64,000 nt of DNA from Pseudomonas weihenstephanensis. Its GTDB lineage: Bacteria; Pseudomonadota; Gammaproteobacteria; Pseudomonadales; Pseudomonadaceae. The stretch lies in NCBI RefSeq assembly GCF_001043055.1, contig NZ_JYLF01000003.1, forward strand, positions 558,001 to 622,000, written 5' to 3'. Positions 54,491 through 63,429 of this stretch are shown one piece after another; the stretch's first letter is position 1; the number at the start of each line of letters is the position of its first letter. The notes beneath the pieces are model-generated. The model was not told the DNA's origin, did not search any database, and saw nothing but the letters and a program-made list of their open reading frames with translations. A program made the position numbers and the translations under genes.

Positions 54491-54766
54491 TCAGGCAAGT
54501 TCGATCCAGTGCTCTGCACGAGCGACCTCCATAAATTGCTCGATGTCTTCACCCAGCTCGGGAACACCGGGGAACTGTTTGTCCAGTTCCACAATGATGG
54601 TCGCCACGCTGTGTTCGCCATCGATCAAGCCACCAATCAACGCCGCGCTGTCGTTGAGTTTGATCATACCTTCGGGGTATAGCAGCACATGGCCTTTTTG
54701 CGCGGGCTCGTATTGAAAGCGGTAGCCGGGGCGCCAGGCCGGGATTTTGCTGCGGTCGAAGCTCAT
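54491..54766 (-). CDS. pqqD: PQQ peptide chaperone
   Basis: A 91-residue PqqD (RRE fold) with [34 protein letters not shown] and the C-terminal [21 protein letters not shown] helix. It binds PqqA and delivers it to PqqE. Its start overlaps the pqqC stop by four bases, so translation is coupled. Note that it reads pqqC-pqqD-pqqE on the minus strand. Confidence 0.95.
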   Translation of the reverse strand: MSFDRSKIPAWRPGYRFQYEPAQKGHVLLYPEGMIKLNDSAALIGGLIDGEHSVATIIVELDKQFPGVPELGEDIEQFMEVARAEHWIELA

Positions 54767-55515
54767 AGGGTGATTCCTTTATGCCAGACGCGCTGGTCGG
54801 TCACGCTGTGGTAAGGCGGGCGGTCAAGCTCGTAGGCCATGGTCATGGCGTCGAGCATGCTCCAAAGAATGTCGAGTTTGAATTGCAGGATTTCCAGCAT
54901 GCGCTGCTGGCCTTCCCACGTCGTGTAGTGCTGCAAGGTGATGGCCAGCCCGTGTTCGACATCGCGCCGGGCCTGACCCAAGCGGGTGCGGAAGTACTCA
55001 TAGCCCGCCGGGTCGATCCACGGATAGTGCTGTGGCCAGCTGTCGAGGCGGGACTGGTGGATTTGCGGGGCAAACATTTCGGTCAGCGAGCTGCTGGCGG
55101 CTTCTTCCCAACTGGCGCGGCGGGCGAAGTTGACGTAAGCATCCACGGCGAAACGCACGCCGGGCAGCACCAACTCTTGGGAGCGCAACTGGTCGGGGTC
55201 CAGGCCCACGGCCTGCCCCAGACGCAGCCACGCTTCGATGCCGCCGTCCTCGCCGGGGGCTCCGTCGTGGTCGAGCAGGCGCTGAATCCACTCGCGACGC
55301 ACTTCGCGGTCCGGGCAGTTGGCCAGAATCGCAGCGTCCTTGAGCGGAATATTGACTTGATAGTAGAAGCGGTTGGCGACCCAGCCCTGAATCTGTTCGC
55401 GCGTGGCGCGGCCTTCGTACATCGCCACCTGATACGGGTGATAGATGTGGTAGTACGCGCCTTTGGCCCGCAGCGCGGCTTCGAACTCGGCGGTAGTGAG
55501 TGGGGCTTGAGTCAT
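54763..55515 (-). CDS. pqqC: Pyrroloquinoline-quinone synthase
   Basis: A 250-residue all-helical oxidase. The ATG at 55515 gives [20 protein letters not shown]. The family pattern [32 protein letters not shown] near the N-terminus and the conserved [15 protein letters not shown] late in the protein are present. It performs the final eight-electron oxidation and ring closure of PQQ. A GC-rich palindrome fills the 105-base gap behind pqqB. Confidence 0.96.
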   Translation of the reverse strand: MTQAPLTTAEFEAALRAKGAYYHIYHPYQVAMYEGRATREQIQGWVANRFYYQVNIPLKDAAILANCPDREVRREWIQRLLDHDGAPGEDGGIEAWLRLGQAVGLDPDQLRSQELVLPGVRFAVDAYVNFARRASWEEAASSSLTEMFAPQIHQSRLDSWPQHYPWIDPAGYEYFRTRLGQARRDVEHGLAITLQHYTTWEGQQRMLEILQFKLDILWSMLDAMTMAYELDRPPYHSVTDQRVWHKGITL

Positions 55516-55544
55516 CAGGTGCCTCCAAATAAATGGGTTTTGTA

Positions 55545-55618
55545 ACCGCTGCCGCAGGACCGTCAAAACAACGGGGCCGCTGCGCAGCCGGCGGCGGCAG
55601 GGGCTACAGACGTTTGCG
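55545..55618. repeat. Palindromic repeat between pqqB and pqqC
   Basis: GTAACCGCTGCCGCAGG at 55543-55559 is mirrored by GGCGGCAGGGGCTACAG near 55593-55611, with an inner GCCGCTGCGCAGCCGG hairpin. It is another member of the second palindromic family and lies inside an operon. Confidence 0.7.
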
Positions 55619-55620
55619 TG

Positions 55621-56532
55621 TTACAACTCGATGCTCATGCCATCGAAGGCCACTTCAACCCCCCGACGGGCCAGTTCGGCGCGTTCGGCGGAGTCTTCGT
55701 CGAGGATCGGGTTGGTGTTGTTTATGTGGATCAAGACTTTGCGTTGCTTGGGCAGTTGCTCAAGCACTTCGAGCATGCCGCCGGGGCCGTTCTGCGCCAG
55801 GTGGCCCATTTCACGGCCGGTACGCGTGCCCACGCCACGGCGCTGCATTTCGTCGTCGTCCCACATCGTGCCGTCGACCAGCAAGCAATCGCTGCTGGCC
55901 ATGATCTCCAGCAGCGGAGCATCGACTTTGCCCAGGCCCGGTGCATAGAACAGCTTGCCGCCGGTACGCAGGTCTTCAACGATCAGGCCGATGTTGTCAC
56001 CGGGATGCGGGTCGAAACGGTGCGGCGAATACGGCGGTGCAGCGCTGCGCAAGGGCAGGGGACTGAAGCGCAGGTTCGGGCAGGCGGCGATGGTGAACGA
56101 GCCTTGCAGCTCGATGCGTTGGCGGTTCAAACCACCATTCCAGTGTTTGAGCATGGTGAACAGCGGGAAGCCGGTGCTGAGGTCTTCATGCACCATGTCG
56201 GTGCACCATACTTCATGCGGGCACCCTTCGCGCAGGCTCAGCAGGCCGGTGGTGTGGTCGATCTGGCTGTCCATCAAGATGATGGCGCTGATTCCGGTGT
56301 CGCGCAGGGCGCGGCCCGGTTGCAGGGGGGCGAAGCTTTGCAGCTGGGCGCGAATGTCGGGCGAGGTGTTGCACAGCACCCAGTTCACGCCGTCATCGGA
56401 GATCGCAATCGAGGACTGGGTGCGGGCCGTGGCGCGCAGGCTGCCATCACGAAAACCTGCGCAGTTGACGCAGTTGCAGTTCCACTGCGGGAATCCACCG
56501 CCAGCGGCGGAACCTAGAATCTGGACGAACAT
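55621..56532 (-). CDS. pqqB: PqqB, metallo-beta-lactamase-fold PQQ biosynthesis protein
   Basis: A 303-residue protein of the metallo-beta-lactamase superfamily starting [20 protein letters not shown]. The modified metal motif [14 protein letters not shown] and the NCNCVNCAG zinc-finger-like cysteines near the N-terminus are typical, as are [17 protein letters not shown] near the C-terminus. It hydroxylates the cross-linked tyrosine intermediate. It is separated from pqqA by a hairpin that likely attenuates transcription. Confidence 0.95.
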   Translation of the reverse strand: MFVQILGSAAGGGFPQWNCNCVNCAGFRDGSLRATARTQSSIAISDDGVNWVLCNTSPDIRAQLQSFAPLQPGRALRDTGISAIILMDSQIDHTTGLLSLREGCPHEVWCTDMVHEDLSTGFPLFTMLKHWNGGLNRQRIELQGSFTIAACPNLRFSPLPLRSAAPPYSPHRFDPHPGDNIGLIVEDLRTGGKLFYAPGLGKVDAPLLEIMASSDCLLVDGTMWDDDEMQRRGVGTRTGREMGHLAQNGPGGMLEVLEQLPKQRKVLIHINNTNPILDEDSAERAELARRGVEVAFDGMSIEL

Positions 56533-56560
56533 GGGCGGCTGTTCTCTTGCAAATCTGAAA

Positions 56561-56589
56561 ATAAAAACGCCCCGGCGAACCGAGGCGTT
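56561..56589 (-). terminator. Attenuating hairpin between pqqA and pqqB
   Basis: On the minus strand AACGCCTCGG and CCGGGGCGTT form a 10-bp stem with one mismatch around a TTCG loop, followed by TTTTATTTT. It is a canonical terminator placed between pqqA and pqqB. In other bacteria such a site gives more pqqA message than pqqBCDE message, as befits a substrate peptide. Confidence 0.85.
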
Positions 56590-56618
56590 GGGTTGCTCTG
56601 CTCAGTAACAGCGGCAGA

Positions 56619-56693
56619 TCAACGGCTTGCGAAGTACATGGTGACTTCAAAGCCAATGCGCAGATCGGTGAAAGCAGGTTTAGTCCAAGCCAT
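56619..56693 (-). CDS. pqqA: PQQ precursor peptide
   Basis: A 24-residue peptide, [20 protein letters not shown] followed by FASR. It contains the invariant Glu16 and Tyr20 in EVTMY, the atoms that become PQQ. The ATG at 56693 is preceded by a GGAGTCACCTCATG-type site. It lies 152 bases downstream of pqqF and upstream of the attenuating hairpin. Confidence 0.97.
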   Translation of the reverse strand: MAWTKPAFTDLRIGFEVTMYFASR

Positions 56694-56845
56694 GAGGTGA
56701 CTCCTTAGCAGTGGGTGGGTGGGGTGTCTTTAACTTAGTCCAGCTCCCGAAGGAGATGTTCAGATGCTTAGGTGGCTATGTTACTAAATTTGACAGTTGC
56801 TGAACGACCAAAGTCGAAGAAAGCTCATTACACCGTTGGTAACGA

Positions 56846-59290
56846 TCAGCTTCGTCCTCGATTAAACGTTTCAGTTTCGGGCGACGTGGCCAAGCACAGC
56901 CAGTCGCAATTGGGCTGGTTGATGCGCTGAGCTGCGGTGAGTGTAGTGCTTGGTTCTAGCGCCATAAGTGCGGTGTAGAGCGCTATGAGGTAATCCGACG
57001 AATGGCCCGCTTGTTTGGCGTGCCAGAGCAGGTCGCGGGCGTCTGCCATGCTCAGAGCCTCTATCGAAAACTGTTGGGCCAAGCTGGCGCGTGCCTGAAT
57101 GAAGGAAGGTTCATCGAGCGTTGATACAAGCGTAGGCAGTTGTTCAATGAACGGTCTGATCTGCTCAAAGATTTCTGTCGTTGATGCGTGCGGGGATTGC
57201 ACACCGAACAGCAAGCCGGTGCGCCTGTTGAATTGGCGCAGGCCGCTGAAGACGGCATACCCCAGTTGCAACTCAACGCGCAGGCGCTGATAGAACGGCT
57301 GTTGCGCAAGATGGGCGAGCAAGCGCCATGCGGCCTCATCCGCGATATCGGCGGTGGGCGCAGGGCAAAACAGCAATACGGCGTGCTCACTCGATGCACA
57401 AGGTTCGGTGTGCCACTGCCGCGTGCGCATAGGCGCAGCGGCGGGTGAGAGGTCCGTATCCGGCGTGCCGGGGGCCTTATTCAATACCGCCGTAATCAAC
57501 GTTTGAGTGCTGCTAGCAAGGCCCACAGCCAACCCATCCCAGCGCGCCGAGGCCCAGCCTTGTTGCAGGTCGTTGATGGCAGGCAGCGCTTGCGCCTGGC
57601 ACCGTTCGGGCAGGCGCTTGAGCAAGTGGCGAATAGGCATCAGCGGCGCCTCAGGCGAACCCTGTGCCTGGTCTTGCACGGGCGCGTTAAGTGAACGCAG
57701 CACGTGTTCAAGGATGGTCGGCATGGGTTCTTGCACGCCGTGCATATTGAGCAGCCAGTCATTGCCCTGAGCGTTGAGTGATAGCTCAACCCCCGCGTGA
57801 TGTGCGTCCTGCTTTACGGTTTGCAGTGAATGCTGAACCTGCGACAGAAACGTCGGTTCGTGGGCTGTAGCAAAATGCCAGCGCAGACAGAACGCGGCTT
57901 CGTCGCTGTCAGTGGGCATCGCTGCGCTGAACGTCATGGCCGACCTGTCGCGGCGGCTGCGTAAGCGATCTTGGGCGAAGGTGCGCAGGCCTCGGTGGGC
58001 GCTGGTTTGTCCGCGAATAAGGCCAGCGTTCACGGGCTCTTTCTCCGATGTCAAAAAGGGGTTGGGGTTGGGCAATTGCCAGTCATGCTGGCACGTTGTC
58101 GGCGCCACAGGCTGTACCTGCGTCAGAATCGCGTGCAGTGCTTGCACACCCTGGTCTGACAAGTGTGATGCACATTGCTGACCCTCAATGCGGGCCAATG
58201 CCAGTGCGCTGCTGACCTGCTGCTGACGTTGGTGCAGCAAGCGGTACTCTTCACGCAGTGCAGGCCACGGCTGCTGGGCGCTGAAAAAGGCCAACCAGCC
58301 GTCGAAGGCGTCGCTTATCTGCTGGGTCTGCGGCGCGCTGTCAGCCGGTGTTGTAAGCGCGATGTTAAGAAGCGCCTGGCCGTCGAATTGATACACAACG
58401 CTGGCATTGAGGGTGTCGATCAGGTGTAGCTGACGCAGCTGTGCGACAAGCCCGCCAGTTTTGTCGGCATTGATCCAATGACACAAAAACGCCAGCGCTT
58501 GGTCGCTCGCAACTGGCAAACGTTCCATCGCCAGCATCAGGTTCAAGCGCCGGCCGTCAACCTGTTGATAACGCTGTTTGCCGGTCACCATCAACGGTGG
58601 CGGTGAACACTGGCGCACGGGTTCGCCACGTATGAGGGGCGCGCTGTGGCGTTCAGCCAGCGTGGTCAGTTCTTCAAGGGACTGTGGACCCACCAGGGTT
58701 AACGTCATTTGCCCGGTTTGGTAGTACTGCTCATGGAAGTCTTTCAACGCCTGCTGAAAAGCCGCACGCGGGACCGGCAAGCTATAGCGGTTACCCGCGT
58801 GGAAGGCGCACAGCGGGTGCGCCGGATTCAGGGGTTGAAACAAGCGTCGTTCATGCTGCGTCGATGGCTCACGCACCCATGCGATAAATTCGGCGTGCAA
58901 CACTTCGCGTTCGCGCAGTTGATCCGCGGTATTCATGCGCGGGTGAGCAAGCATGTCGCACAGACGCTCAAGACCGCCCTCAAACGCAACGGGTGGTAAC
59001 TCAAAAAAGAAGTCGGTATGGCGCTCGCTGGTGCGGGCATTGATATGTCCCCCCTGCTGTTGCACATAGGCCATCAACCCCTGCGCCGGGGGGAATCGGT
59101 CAGTGCCCAGGAACAGCAAATGCTCCAGAAAATGAGCCAGCCCAGGCCAGGCTGCGGGCACGTCATGACTGCCCGCAGCAACCCGCAAATAGGCGGCGCT
59201 GTGCTTGAGCCGGGGTTCATGACGCACGGTCAGCGTCAGACCGTTGTTACAGGTCAGACGAGAGTCGTGAGGAGGGTTTGGCGCAGGCAT
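56846..59290 (-). CDS. pqqF: PqqF, M16-family zinc metallopeptidase
   Basis: An 814-residue M16 peptidase. The ATG at 59290 (MPAPNPPHDSRLTCNNGLTL) follows GGAAG and is preferred over a GTG at 59296. The inverted zinc motif HxxEH is in GLAHFLEHLLFLGTDRFP near residue 49. The C-terminal inactive M16 half (LRVELQLGYAVFSGLRQFNRRTGLLFGVQSP) completes the clam shell. It processes the PqqA-derived precursor, and in this genus pqqF precedes pqqA, as here. No signal peptide is apparent. Confidence 0.92.
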   Translation of the reverse strand: MPAPNPPHDSRLTCNNGLTLTVRHEPRLKHSAAYLRVAAGSHDVPAAWPGLAHFLEHLLFLGTDRFPPAQGLMAYVQQQGGHINARTSERHTDFFFELPPVAFEGGLERLCDMLAHPRMNTADQLREREVLHAEFIAWVREPSTQHERRLFQPLNPAHPLCAFHAGNRYSLPVPRAAFQQALKDFHEQYYQTGQMTLTLVGPQSLEELTTLAERHSAPLIRGEPVRQCSPPPLMVTGKQRYQQVDGRRLNLMLAMERLPVASDQALAFLCHWINADKTGGLVAQLRQLHLIDTLNASVVYQFDGQALLNIALTTPADSAPQTQQISDAFDGWLAFFSAQQPWPALREEYRLLHQRQQQVSSALALARIEGQQCASHLSDQGVQALHAILTQVQPVAPTTCQHDWQLPNPNPFLTSEKEPVNAGLIRGQTSAHRGLRTFAQDRLRSRRDRSAMTFSAAMPTDSDEAAFCLRWHFATAHEPTFLSQVQHSLQTVKQDAHHAGVELSLNAQGNDWLLNMHGVQEPMPTILEHVLRSLNAPVQDQAQGSPEAPLMPIRHLLKRLPERCQAQALPAINDLQQGWASARWDGLAVGLASSTQTLITAVLNKAPGTPDTDLSPAAAPMRTRQWHTEPCASSEHAVLLFCPAPTADIADEAAWRLLAHLAQQPFYQRLRVELQLGYAVFSGLRQFNRRTGLLFGVQSPHASTTEIFEQIRPFIEQLPTLVSTLDEPSFIQARASLAQQFSIEALSMADARDLLWHAKQAGHSSDYLIALYTALMALEPSTTLTAAQRINQPNCDWLCLATSPETETFNRGRS

Positions 59291-59338
59291 GGGCACTTCC
59301 GTAACAGAGAAGCGCTCATGCTAGCGGATTACGGGTAA

Positions 59339-60133
59339 TCAGCGCTCGCATAGCGCACGGTAAAGTTCTGGGCGGCGGTCCAGCAGGTAGTCGTTTGCGG
59401 CTTTTGCGTCGATCAGCGCTTGGTGGTCTAGGGTTGCGCAAATCAGCACTTCAACGCGTTCAGCCAATGCAACTTGCTGGCCATTGGGCGCGGCGATACT
59501 GCTTAGCCCGCAGTAACGAATTTTGCTTTCGTGCCCGCAATAGTTGGCATAGGCGACGTAACACTGATTCTCAAAGGCGCGGCTGCGCACCGTGACATCG
59601 GCGATGAATTCGAAGGGCTCCATGTTGGCGGTGGGCACCACGATCAACTCCGCCCCCGCCAGCACCAGTCGGCGCGCGTTCTCCGGGAACTCCAAGTCGT
59701 AGCAGATCAGCATTCCGAGCTTCCAGCCATTGAGTTCGATGACGGGAAATGCGTCGGGACCTGGGCAGAACATGTTTTTATCGAGTTCGCTAAACAAGTG
59801 CGTTTTGCGGTAATTGAGCAGGCGCTGGCCGTTGGCATCGATCAATTGCACGCTGTTATAGATGTCACCGTGCTCGTCGCGTTCGGGGTAGCCATAGATG
59901 ATGGCGGTGTTGCAGGCTTTGGCCACCTCGGCAACTTTGATGGCCGCCTCGCCGTCTTGAGTTTGTGCCAAACGGGCCACAGCCTCTGCGCCAATGTTGT
60001 AGCCCGTGAGGAACATTTCCGGCAGCACCAGCAGGTCGATGTTGTTGTTTTGCTGGGCAATTTGACTCAGTCGCTGCAAATTACCCGCTACATCCAGTGG
60101 CCGGGGCAGGCATTGATAAAGGGCGACACGCAT
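59339..60133 (-). CDS. davA: 5-Aminovaleramidase (carbon-nitrogen hydrolase)
   Basis: A 264-residue nitrilase-superfamily amidase. The ATG at 60133 (MRVALYQCLPRPLDVAGNLQ) follows AGGAGAATCCCC. The catalytic triad is visible: Glu in LLVLPEMFLTGYN, Lys in NYRKTHLFSELDK and Cys in GMLICYDLEFPENARR. Its partner davB lies 64 bases upstream on the same strand. This pair beside pqqF matches P. putida (PP_0382-PP_0383), where DavB makes 5-aminovaleramide from lysine and DavA hydrolyses it to 5-aminovalerate. Confidence 0.88.
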   Translation of the reverse strand: MRVALYQCLPRPLDVAGNLQRLSQIAQQNNNIDLLVLPEMFLTGYNIGAEAVARLAQTQDGEAAIKVAEVAKACNTAIIYGYPERDEHGDIYNSVQLIDANGQRLLNYRKTHLFSELDKNMFCPGPDAFPVIELNGWKLGMLICYDLEFPENARRLVLAGAELIVVPTANMEPFEFIADVTVRSRAFENQCYVAYANYCGHESKIRYCGLSSIAAPNGQQVALAERVEVLICATLDHQALIDAKAANDYLLDRRPELYRALCER

Positions 60134-60197
60134 GGGGATTCTCCTGTGTGCATTTGTGCAGGCGCGAGCAAGCGGGCGCCTACACAGGTGTGTCAAA

Positions 60198-61880
60198 TTA
60201 ATCCGGCAAGGCGATCGGGCCGATGTCGTGAAACACGTCGCCCGGACCAGGGTTGTCGGCGTGGGAGCTACCGCCGAAGTGGGTCATGATGCCCCATACG
60301 GCGTTCAATGACGTCTGTACTGCGCCTTCAACCCATGCCGGCGTCCACGACACATCGTCCCCTGCAATGAAGATCCCGCGTTGTTCGCCGGGGATGTCCT
60401 GCTGCATGAAGTGCGCATACATGCGCTGGTTGTAGCGATAGTGGCCAGGTAGCGCACCTTTGAAGGCGCCCAGGAAGTGCGGGTCGGCCTCCCAAGACAC
60501 GGTGATCGGGTCGCCGATGATGCGGCTGGCAATGTCGACCTTGGGGTAGATTTTTTTCAGTGAATCGAGTGCCAGCTTCACGCGTTTTTCAACGGGGTGG
60601 GGGAGCATTTTCAATGCATCGCTCATCCATGCGTACGACAGGCAAATGACCCCCGGTTTGTCGTCGCCATTGTCGAACAGGTAAGTGCCACGGGTCAGGC
60701 GATCCGTGAGGGTCATGCTCATCAGGTCGCGACCGGTGTCAGGGTCTTTGTCTTTCCAGAACGGGCGGTCGACCATGACGAAGGTTTTGGACGATTGCAT
60801 GTAGCGCGTACGGTCGAGGGCCATCCACATCTTTTGCGAGAACAGCGATTCTTCGCATTCGATCTGGGTGGTCAGCAGCCAACTTTGGCAGGTCACCAGG
60901 ACCGCTTCGTAAGGGCGGGTTACACCCAGGATGTCGGTGACAGAAAACTGCCCGTCCTCTGTGCGCGAAATCGCTTTGACACCCGTGCGTGGAGCGCCGT
61001 GATGCAGCGAACTGAGGCTGGTGCCTTCAGGCCAGTGGGCGCAACGCTGCGGCGCATGACGCCAGATACCCAGCGGTACTTGCTCAACGCCGCCTACCAC
61101 CAGGTGCTGATGGTCATCGCAGTTGGTCATGACCACGCGGAAGATTTCGAGCATCGAGTTGGGAAAGTCAGAGTCCCAGCCGCCAGTGCCGAAACCGACC
61201 TGGCCAAACACTTCGCGGTGTTGAAACGAGAGTTTGGCGAACGCTTTGGAGGTGGCCACAAAGTCATAGAACGTGCGGTCATCCCACAAGGGAACGAGGG
61301 TATTCCACAGTTCTTTGAGACGCGGGACGTCGCGATCACGGATCGCTTGTTGAATGTCACCAAAGCGCGAGCCTTCTTCCAGCGCGTCCGCCCAGGCATC
61401 CGCAACTTCTTGGAACAACGCAGGCAAGTCCGCCAGTTTTTGTGCGTAAAAGGTCTGGCCTTCGAGGTCGATCACCGTGCTGCCGCAAGCGGGTGTCAGC
61501 GGATTGGGGAAAGGTTTGGTCTCAAGCCCCAGCTTATCGACGTAGTGGTAAAACGCGGTGGAGGACACCGGGAAGCGCATGCCGCCCAATTCGGCGATCA
61601 CCCCTTCGCTGCCCTCGAAGGCTTGGGAGCGCAGACGCCCGCCCATTTTCGAGGCTTCATACACCACGGGTTTGAGGCCCAGCTTCATCAGCTCATACGC
61701 CGCAACCATCCCGGCCATACCTGCCCCGACAATCGCCACCTCTGCGCCCAACTTGTGCGTGGGAATACTGCCCAAACCTGCCGGGTGTTCAATCCAGTCA
61801 TCGAAGGCAAACGGGAAGTCCGGGCCGAAAATCGTAACTGGTTTTTTGCCGTCCTGGGGGTGGCGATTATTCTTGTTCAT
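60198..61880 (-). CDS. davB: Lysine 2-monooxygenase (tryptophan-2-monooxygenase family flavoprotein)
   Basis: A 560-residue flavin amine oxidase-like monooxygenase. The ATG at 61880 gives MNKNNRHPQDGKKPVTIFGP. The FAD-binding motif VAIVGAGMAGMVAAYELMKLG occurs near residue 55, followed by GGRLRSQAF and ELGGMRFP. The C-terminus has FIAGDDVSWTPAWVEGAVQTSLNAVWG. It oxidatively decarboxylates L-lysine to 5-aminovaleramide. Homology alone cannot exclude tryptophan as substrate (IaaM-type), but the neighbour davA and the length (560) favour lysine. It is transcribed toward davA. Confidence 0.87.
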   Translation of the reverse strand: MNKNNRHPQDGKKPVTIFGPDFPFAFDDWIEHPAGLGSIPTHKLGAEVAIVGAGMAGMVAAYELMKLGLKPVVYEASKMGGRLRSQAFEGSEGVIAELGGMRFPVSSTAFYHYVDKLGLETKPFPNPLTPACGSTVIDLEGQTFYAQKLADLPALFQEVADAWADALEEGSRFGDIQQAIRDRDVPRLKELWNTLVPLWDDRTFYDFVATSKAFAKLSFQHREVFGQVGFGTGGWDSDFPNSMLEIFRVVMTNCDDHQHLVVGGVEQVPLGIWRHAPQRCAHWPEGTSLSSLHHGAPRTGVKAISRTEDGQFSVTDILGVTRPYEAVLVTCQSWLLTTQIECEESLFSQKMWMALDRTRYMQSSKTFVMVDRPFWKDKDPDTGRDLMSMTLTDRLTRGTYLFDNGDDKPGVICLSYAWMSDALKMLPHPVEKRVKLALDSLKKIYPKVDIASRIIGDPITVSWEADPHFLGAFKGALPGHYRYNQRMYAHFMQQDIPGEQRGIFIAGDDVSWTPAWVEGAVQTSLNAVWGIMTHFGGSSHADNPGPGDVFHDIGPIALPD

Positions 61881-62051
61881 GGCTGACCTTGCTGGCGACC
61901 CGCGCATAACGCTGAGTATAGGAAAAGACAGGCAACATGATAGGGAGCGCGCAACACATAAATAAGACGCAAAGTGTCGTCGTTCTGCCTTGTTTTTAGG
62001 CGTTATGACGAAAGCTGTAGGCGAAATGCAGTGCGCGATGGATGAAAAGGC

Positions 62052-62516
62052 TTATCCGCGATCGACTTTGCTGCTGAGAATGATCGAGGTCGTGGTTTTC
62101 TCGACACCTTCGACGCTGCCGATCTGATCCAACAATTGATCCAGTTGCTCTGGTGATTCGCTGCGCAGCCACGCCACATAATCAAACTCACCGCTGACCG
62201 CACACAGTTGCTGCACTTGCGCCATAGCACTTAATCGTCTGACCACCTCCTTGCCTGAGCGCGGTTGAACGGTGATCCCCACATACGCTTGCAGTCCGCC
62301 ATCAATCAGGCGTTGCCCCAGCCGAACGCCATACCCGGTAATCACGTTGTTTTTTTCCAGCCGTGCCAGCCGCGAGGTCACCGTCGTGCGTGCGATGCCC
62401 AACTGCCGGGCCAGCATTGCCACACTTTCACGGGCATTGAGCTGCAAAGCGGCAATCAACTGCCGGTCAATTTCATCCAGTGCGGGCGGGCGAATGTCTG
62501 GCAAGAGAGGCTCCAA
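62052..62516 (-). CDS. Lrp/AsnC-family transcriptional regulator of the dav locus
   Basis: A 154-residue Lrp-type regulator with an N-terminal HTH (LDEIDRQLIAALQLNARESVAMLARQLGIARTTVTSRLARLEKNNVI) and a C-terminal RAM ligand-binding domain (GLQAYVGITVQPRSGKEVVRRL). It lies 171 bases upstream of davB on the same strand. An Lrp-family regulator occupies the same place in P. putida (PP_0384), so control of davBA by lysine is a reasonable inference. It is the last host-type gene before the tRNA fragment. Confidence 0.88.
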   Translation of the reverse strand: MEPLLPDIRPPALDEIDRQLIAALQLNARESVAMLARQLGIARTTVTSRLARLEKNNVITGYGVRLGQRLIDGGLQAYVGITVQPRSGKEVVRRLSAMAQVQQLCAVSGEFDYVAWLRSESPEQLDQLLDQIGSVEGVEKTTTSIILSSKVDRG

Positions 62517-62618
62517 TGACGTCAGCGATATGGGTCGGCCATGGTACAGCGCTTGAGGGTGGGAGCGTCCAGCGGAGGACGTCTGCGCTGGCGTGAGGAC
62601 TCAACCCCCAGAAACACG

Positions 62619-62641
62619 AAAGCCGCGCAGTGCGCGGCTTT
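62619..62641 (-). terminator. Terminator hairpin downstream of the tRNA position
   Basis: AAAGCCGCGC (62619-62628) and GCGCGGCTTT (62632-62641) form a perfect 10-bp stem with a three-base loop. Read on the minus strand it follows the tRNA CCA end by five bases and would terminate tRNA transcription, so it belongs to the ancestral tRNA gene. Confidence 0.85.
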
Positions 62642-62646
62642 GAGTA

Positions 62647-62691
62647 TGGTGGGCCCAGTAGGACTCGAACCTACGACCAAGGGATTATGAG
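62647..62691 (-). other. 3' fragment of a CAU-anticodon tRNA: probable attachment (att) site
   Basis: On the minus strand the 45 bases read CTCATAATCCC..., giving the anticodon CAT, then the T-arm GGTTCGAGTCC and the acceptor strand with encoded CCA (TGG at 62647-62649 on the plus strand). This is the 3' half of an elongator tRNA-Met- or Ile2-type gene. The sequence upstream of it (62692 onward) does not continue into the D-arm and 5' acceptor strand. Tyrosine integrases commonly use tRNA 3' ends as att sites and leave one such duplicate at the far end of the inserted element. Confidence 0.8.
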
Positions 62692-63102
62692 CCGTTATTA
62701 ATGGCCCAGAACATGGGCTAAAGCCCGGAAATTCACCATTTTCCGGAGTTTTTTCCGTCATTTGCGGAAAGTATTATCCGCAGGTGTGGACGGTCAAACG
62801 CCAATTCCTTTCTCCTTCTTTCACAGCCTTTCAGAATGTGAAATCAGCTCTGTTCGTGCCAGCACTCTCTAGTGCTTGGCCCATGCTGGCTTTTACATTC
62901 TGATTCACATTTCACAAAAAAAGCATGCGCGTCCCGTTGGCGGGAGGGGAAAAGTGCTTTCTTTGCCTGAGTTTTTTCGCTCCTTCGACAATTTTCTTCG
63001 GGAGTGGCGTTTAGTCATTTTCCTTATCTGTTTCGACTAAACGAAAATTGAAACTCAGACCTAACTTTTTAAGTTGGGTATGCGGTTGGTTGGCATTTTA
63101 GC

Positions 63103-63190
63103 GTTTTAGCGTTTTAGTTAATGGGTTAGAGTTTTAGTTGATTACTTGGGGTTTTAGTTTATTGGTTTAAGTTTTAGTTTATTGCCGTTT
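63103..63190. repeat. 20-bp-period GTTTTAG repeat
   Basis: GTTTTAG occurs at 63103, 63111, 63131, 63151 and 63171. The last four are spaced exactly 20 bases apart, with TTAGTT(A/G/T)AT-like continuations. Regular two-helical-turn spacing would place the copies on one face of the DNA, as in iterons or recombinase arm-type sites. It lies about 420 bases inside the island from the att fragment. Confidence 0.7.
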
Positions 63191-63360
63191 CGAGGGTGTG
63201 TTTCTATGTTGGAATGGCAGCCGAAGCCAAGCGGGGCGGGGGATGTAGGGCGCTAGCGTGTATCGATAGAAAATGTGCGTGCTAAAAAGTTCTGAAAATG
63301 GTGGTTTTTCTTGAGGAAGTCAGTTGTAATATTCGGGCAGGCAACAGCCTGCAACAGAGG

Positions 63361-63377
63361 CTATTGGTTTCCAATAG
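63361..63377. promoter_or_regulatory. Perfect short palindrome upstream of the RES gene
   Basis: CTATTGG-TTT-CCAATAG is a perfect 7-bp-arm inverted repeat, 53 bases before the RES gene start. It may be an operator for autoregulation, or a chance element. A second small hairpin (GCAGGC...GCCTGC) lies just before it at 63337-63352. Confidence 0.4.
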
Positions 63378-63429
63378 TCAAAAAAAATCGCATATGGGGT
63401 TTAAGCCATGAGCACAAATTATAATTTCC

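Noticed and set aside
62647..62760. A complete tRNA gene
   Set aside because: No D-arm or 5' acceptor strand follows the anticodon on the minus strand, so it is only a 3' fragment.
63103..63190. Possible CRISPR array
   Set aside because: The conserved core is only seven bases with 13-base intervals and no conserved repeat of CRISPR length or cas genes.
63298..63411. A 37-codon frame and an overlapping 24-codon frame (63408-63482) as antitoxin candidates
   Set aside because: Both are too short, have no DNA-binding motif or ribosome site, and the second overlaps the RES gene start.
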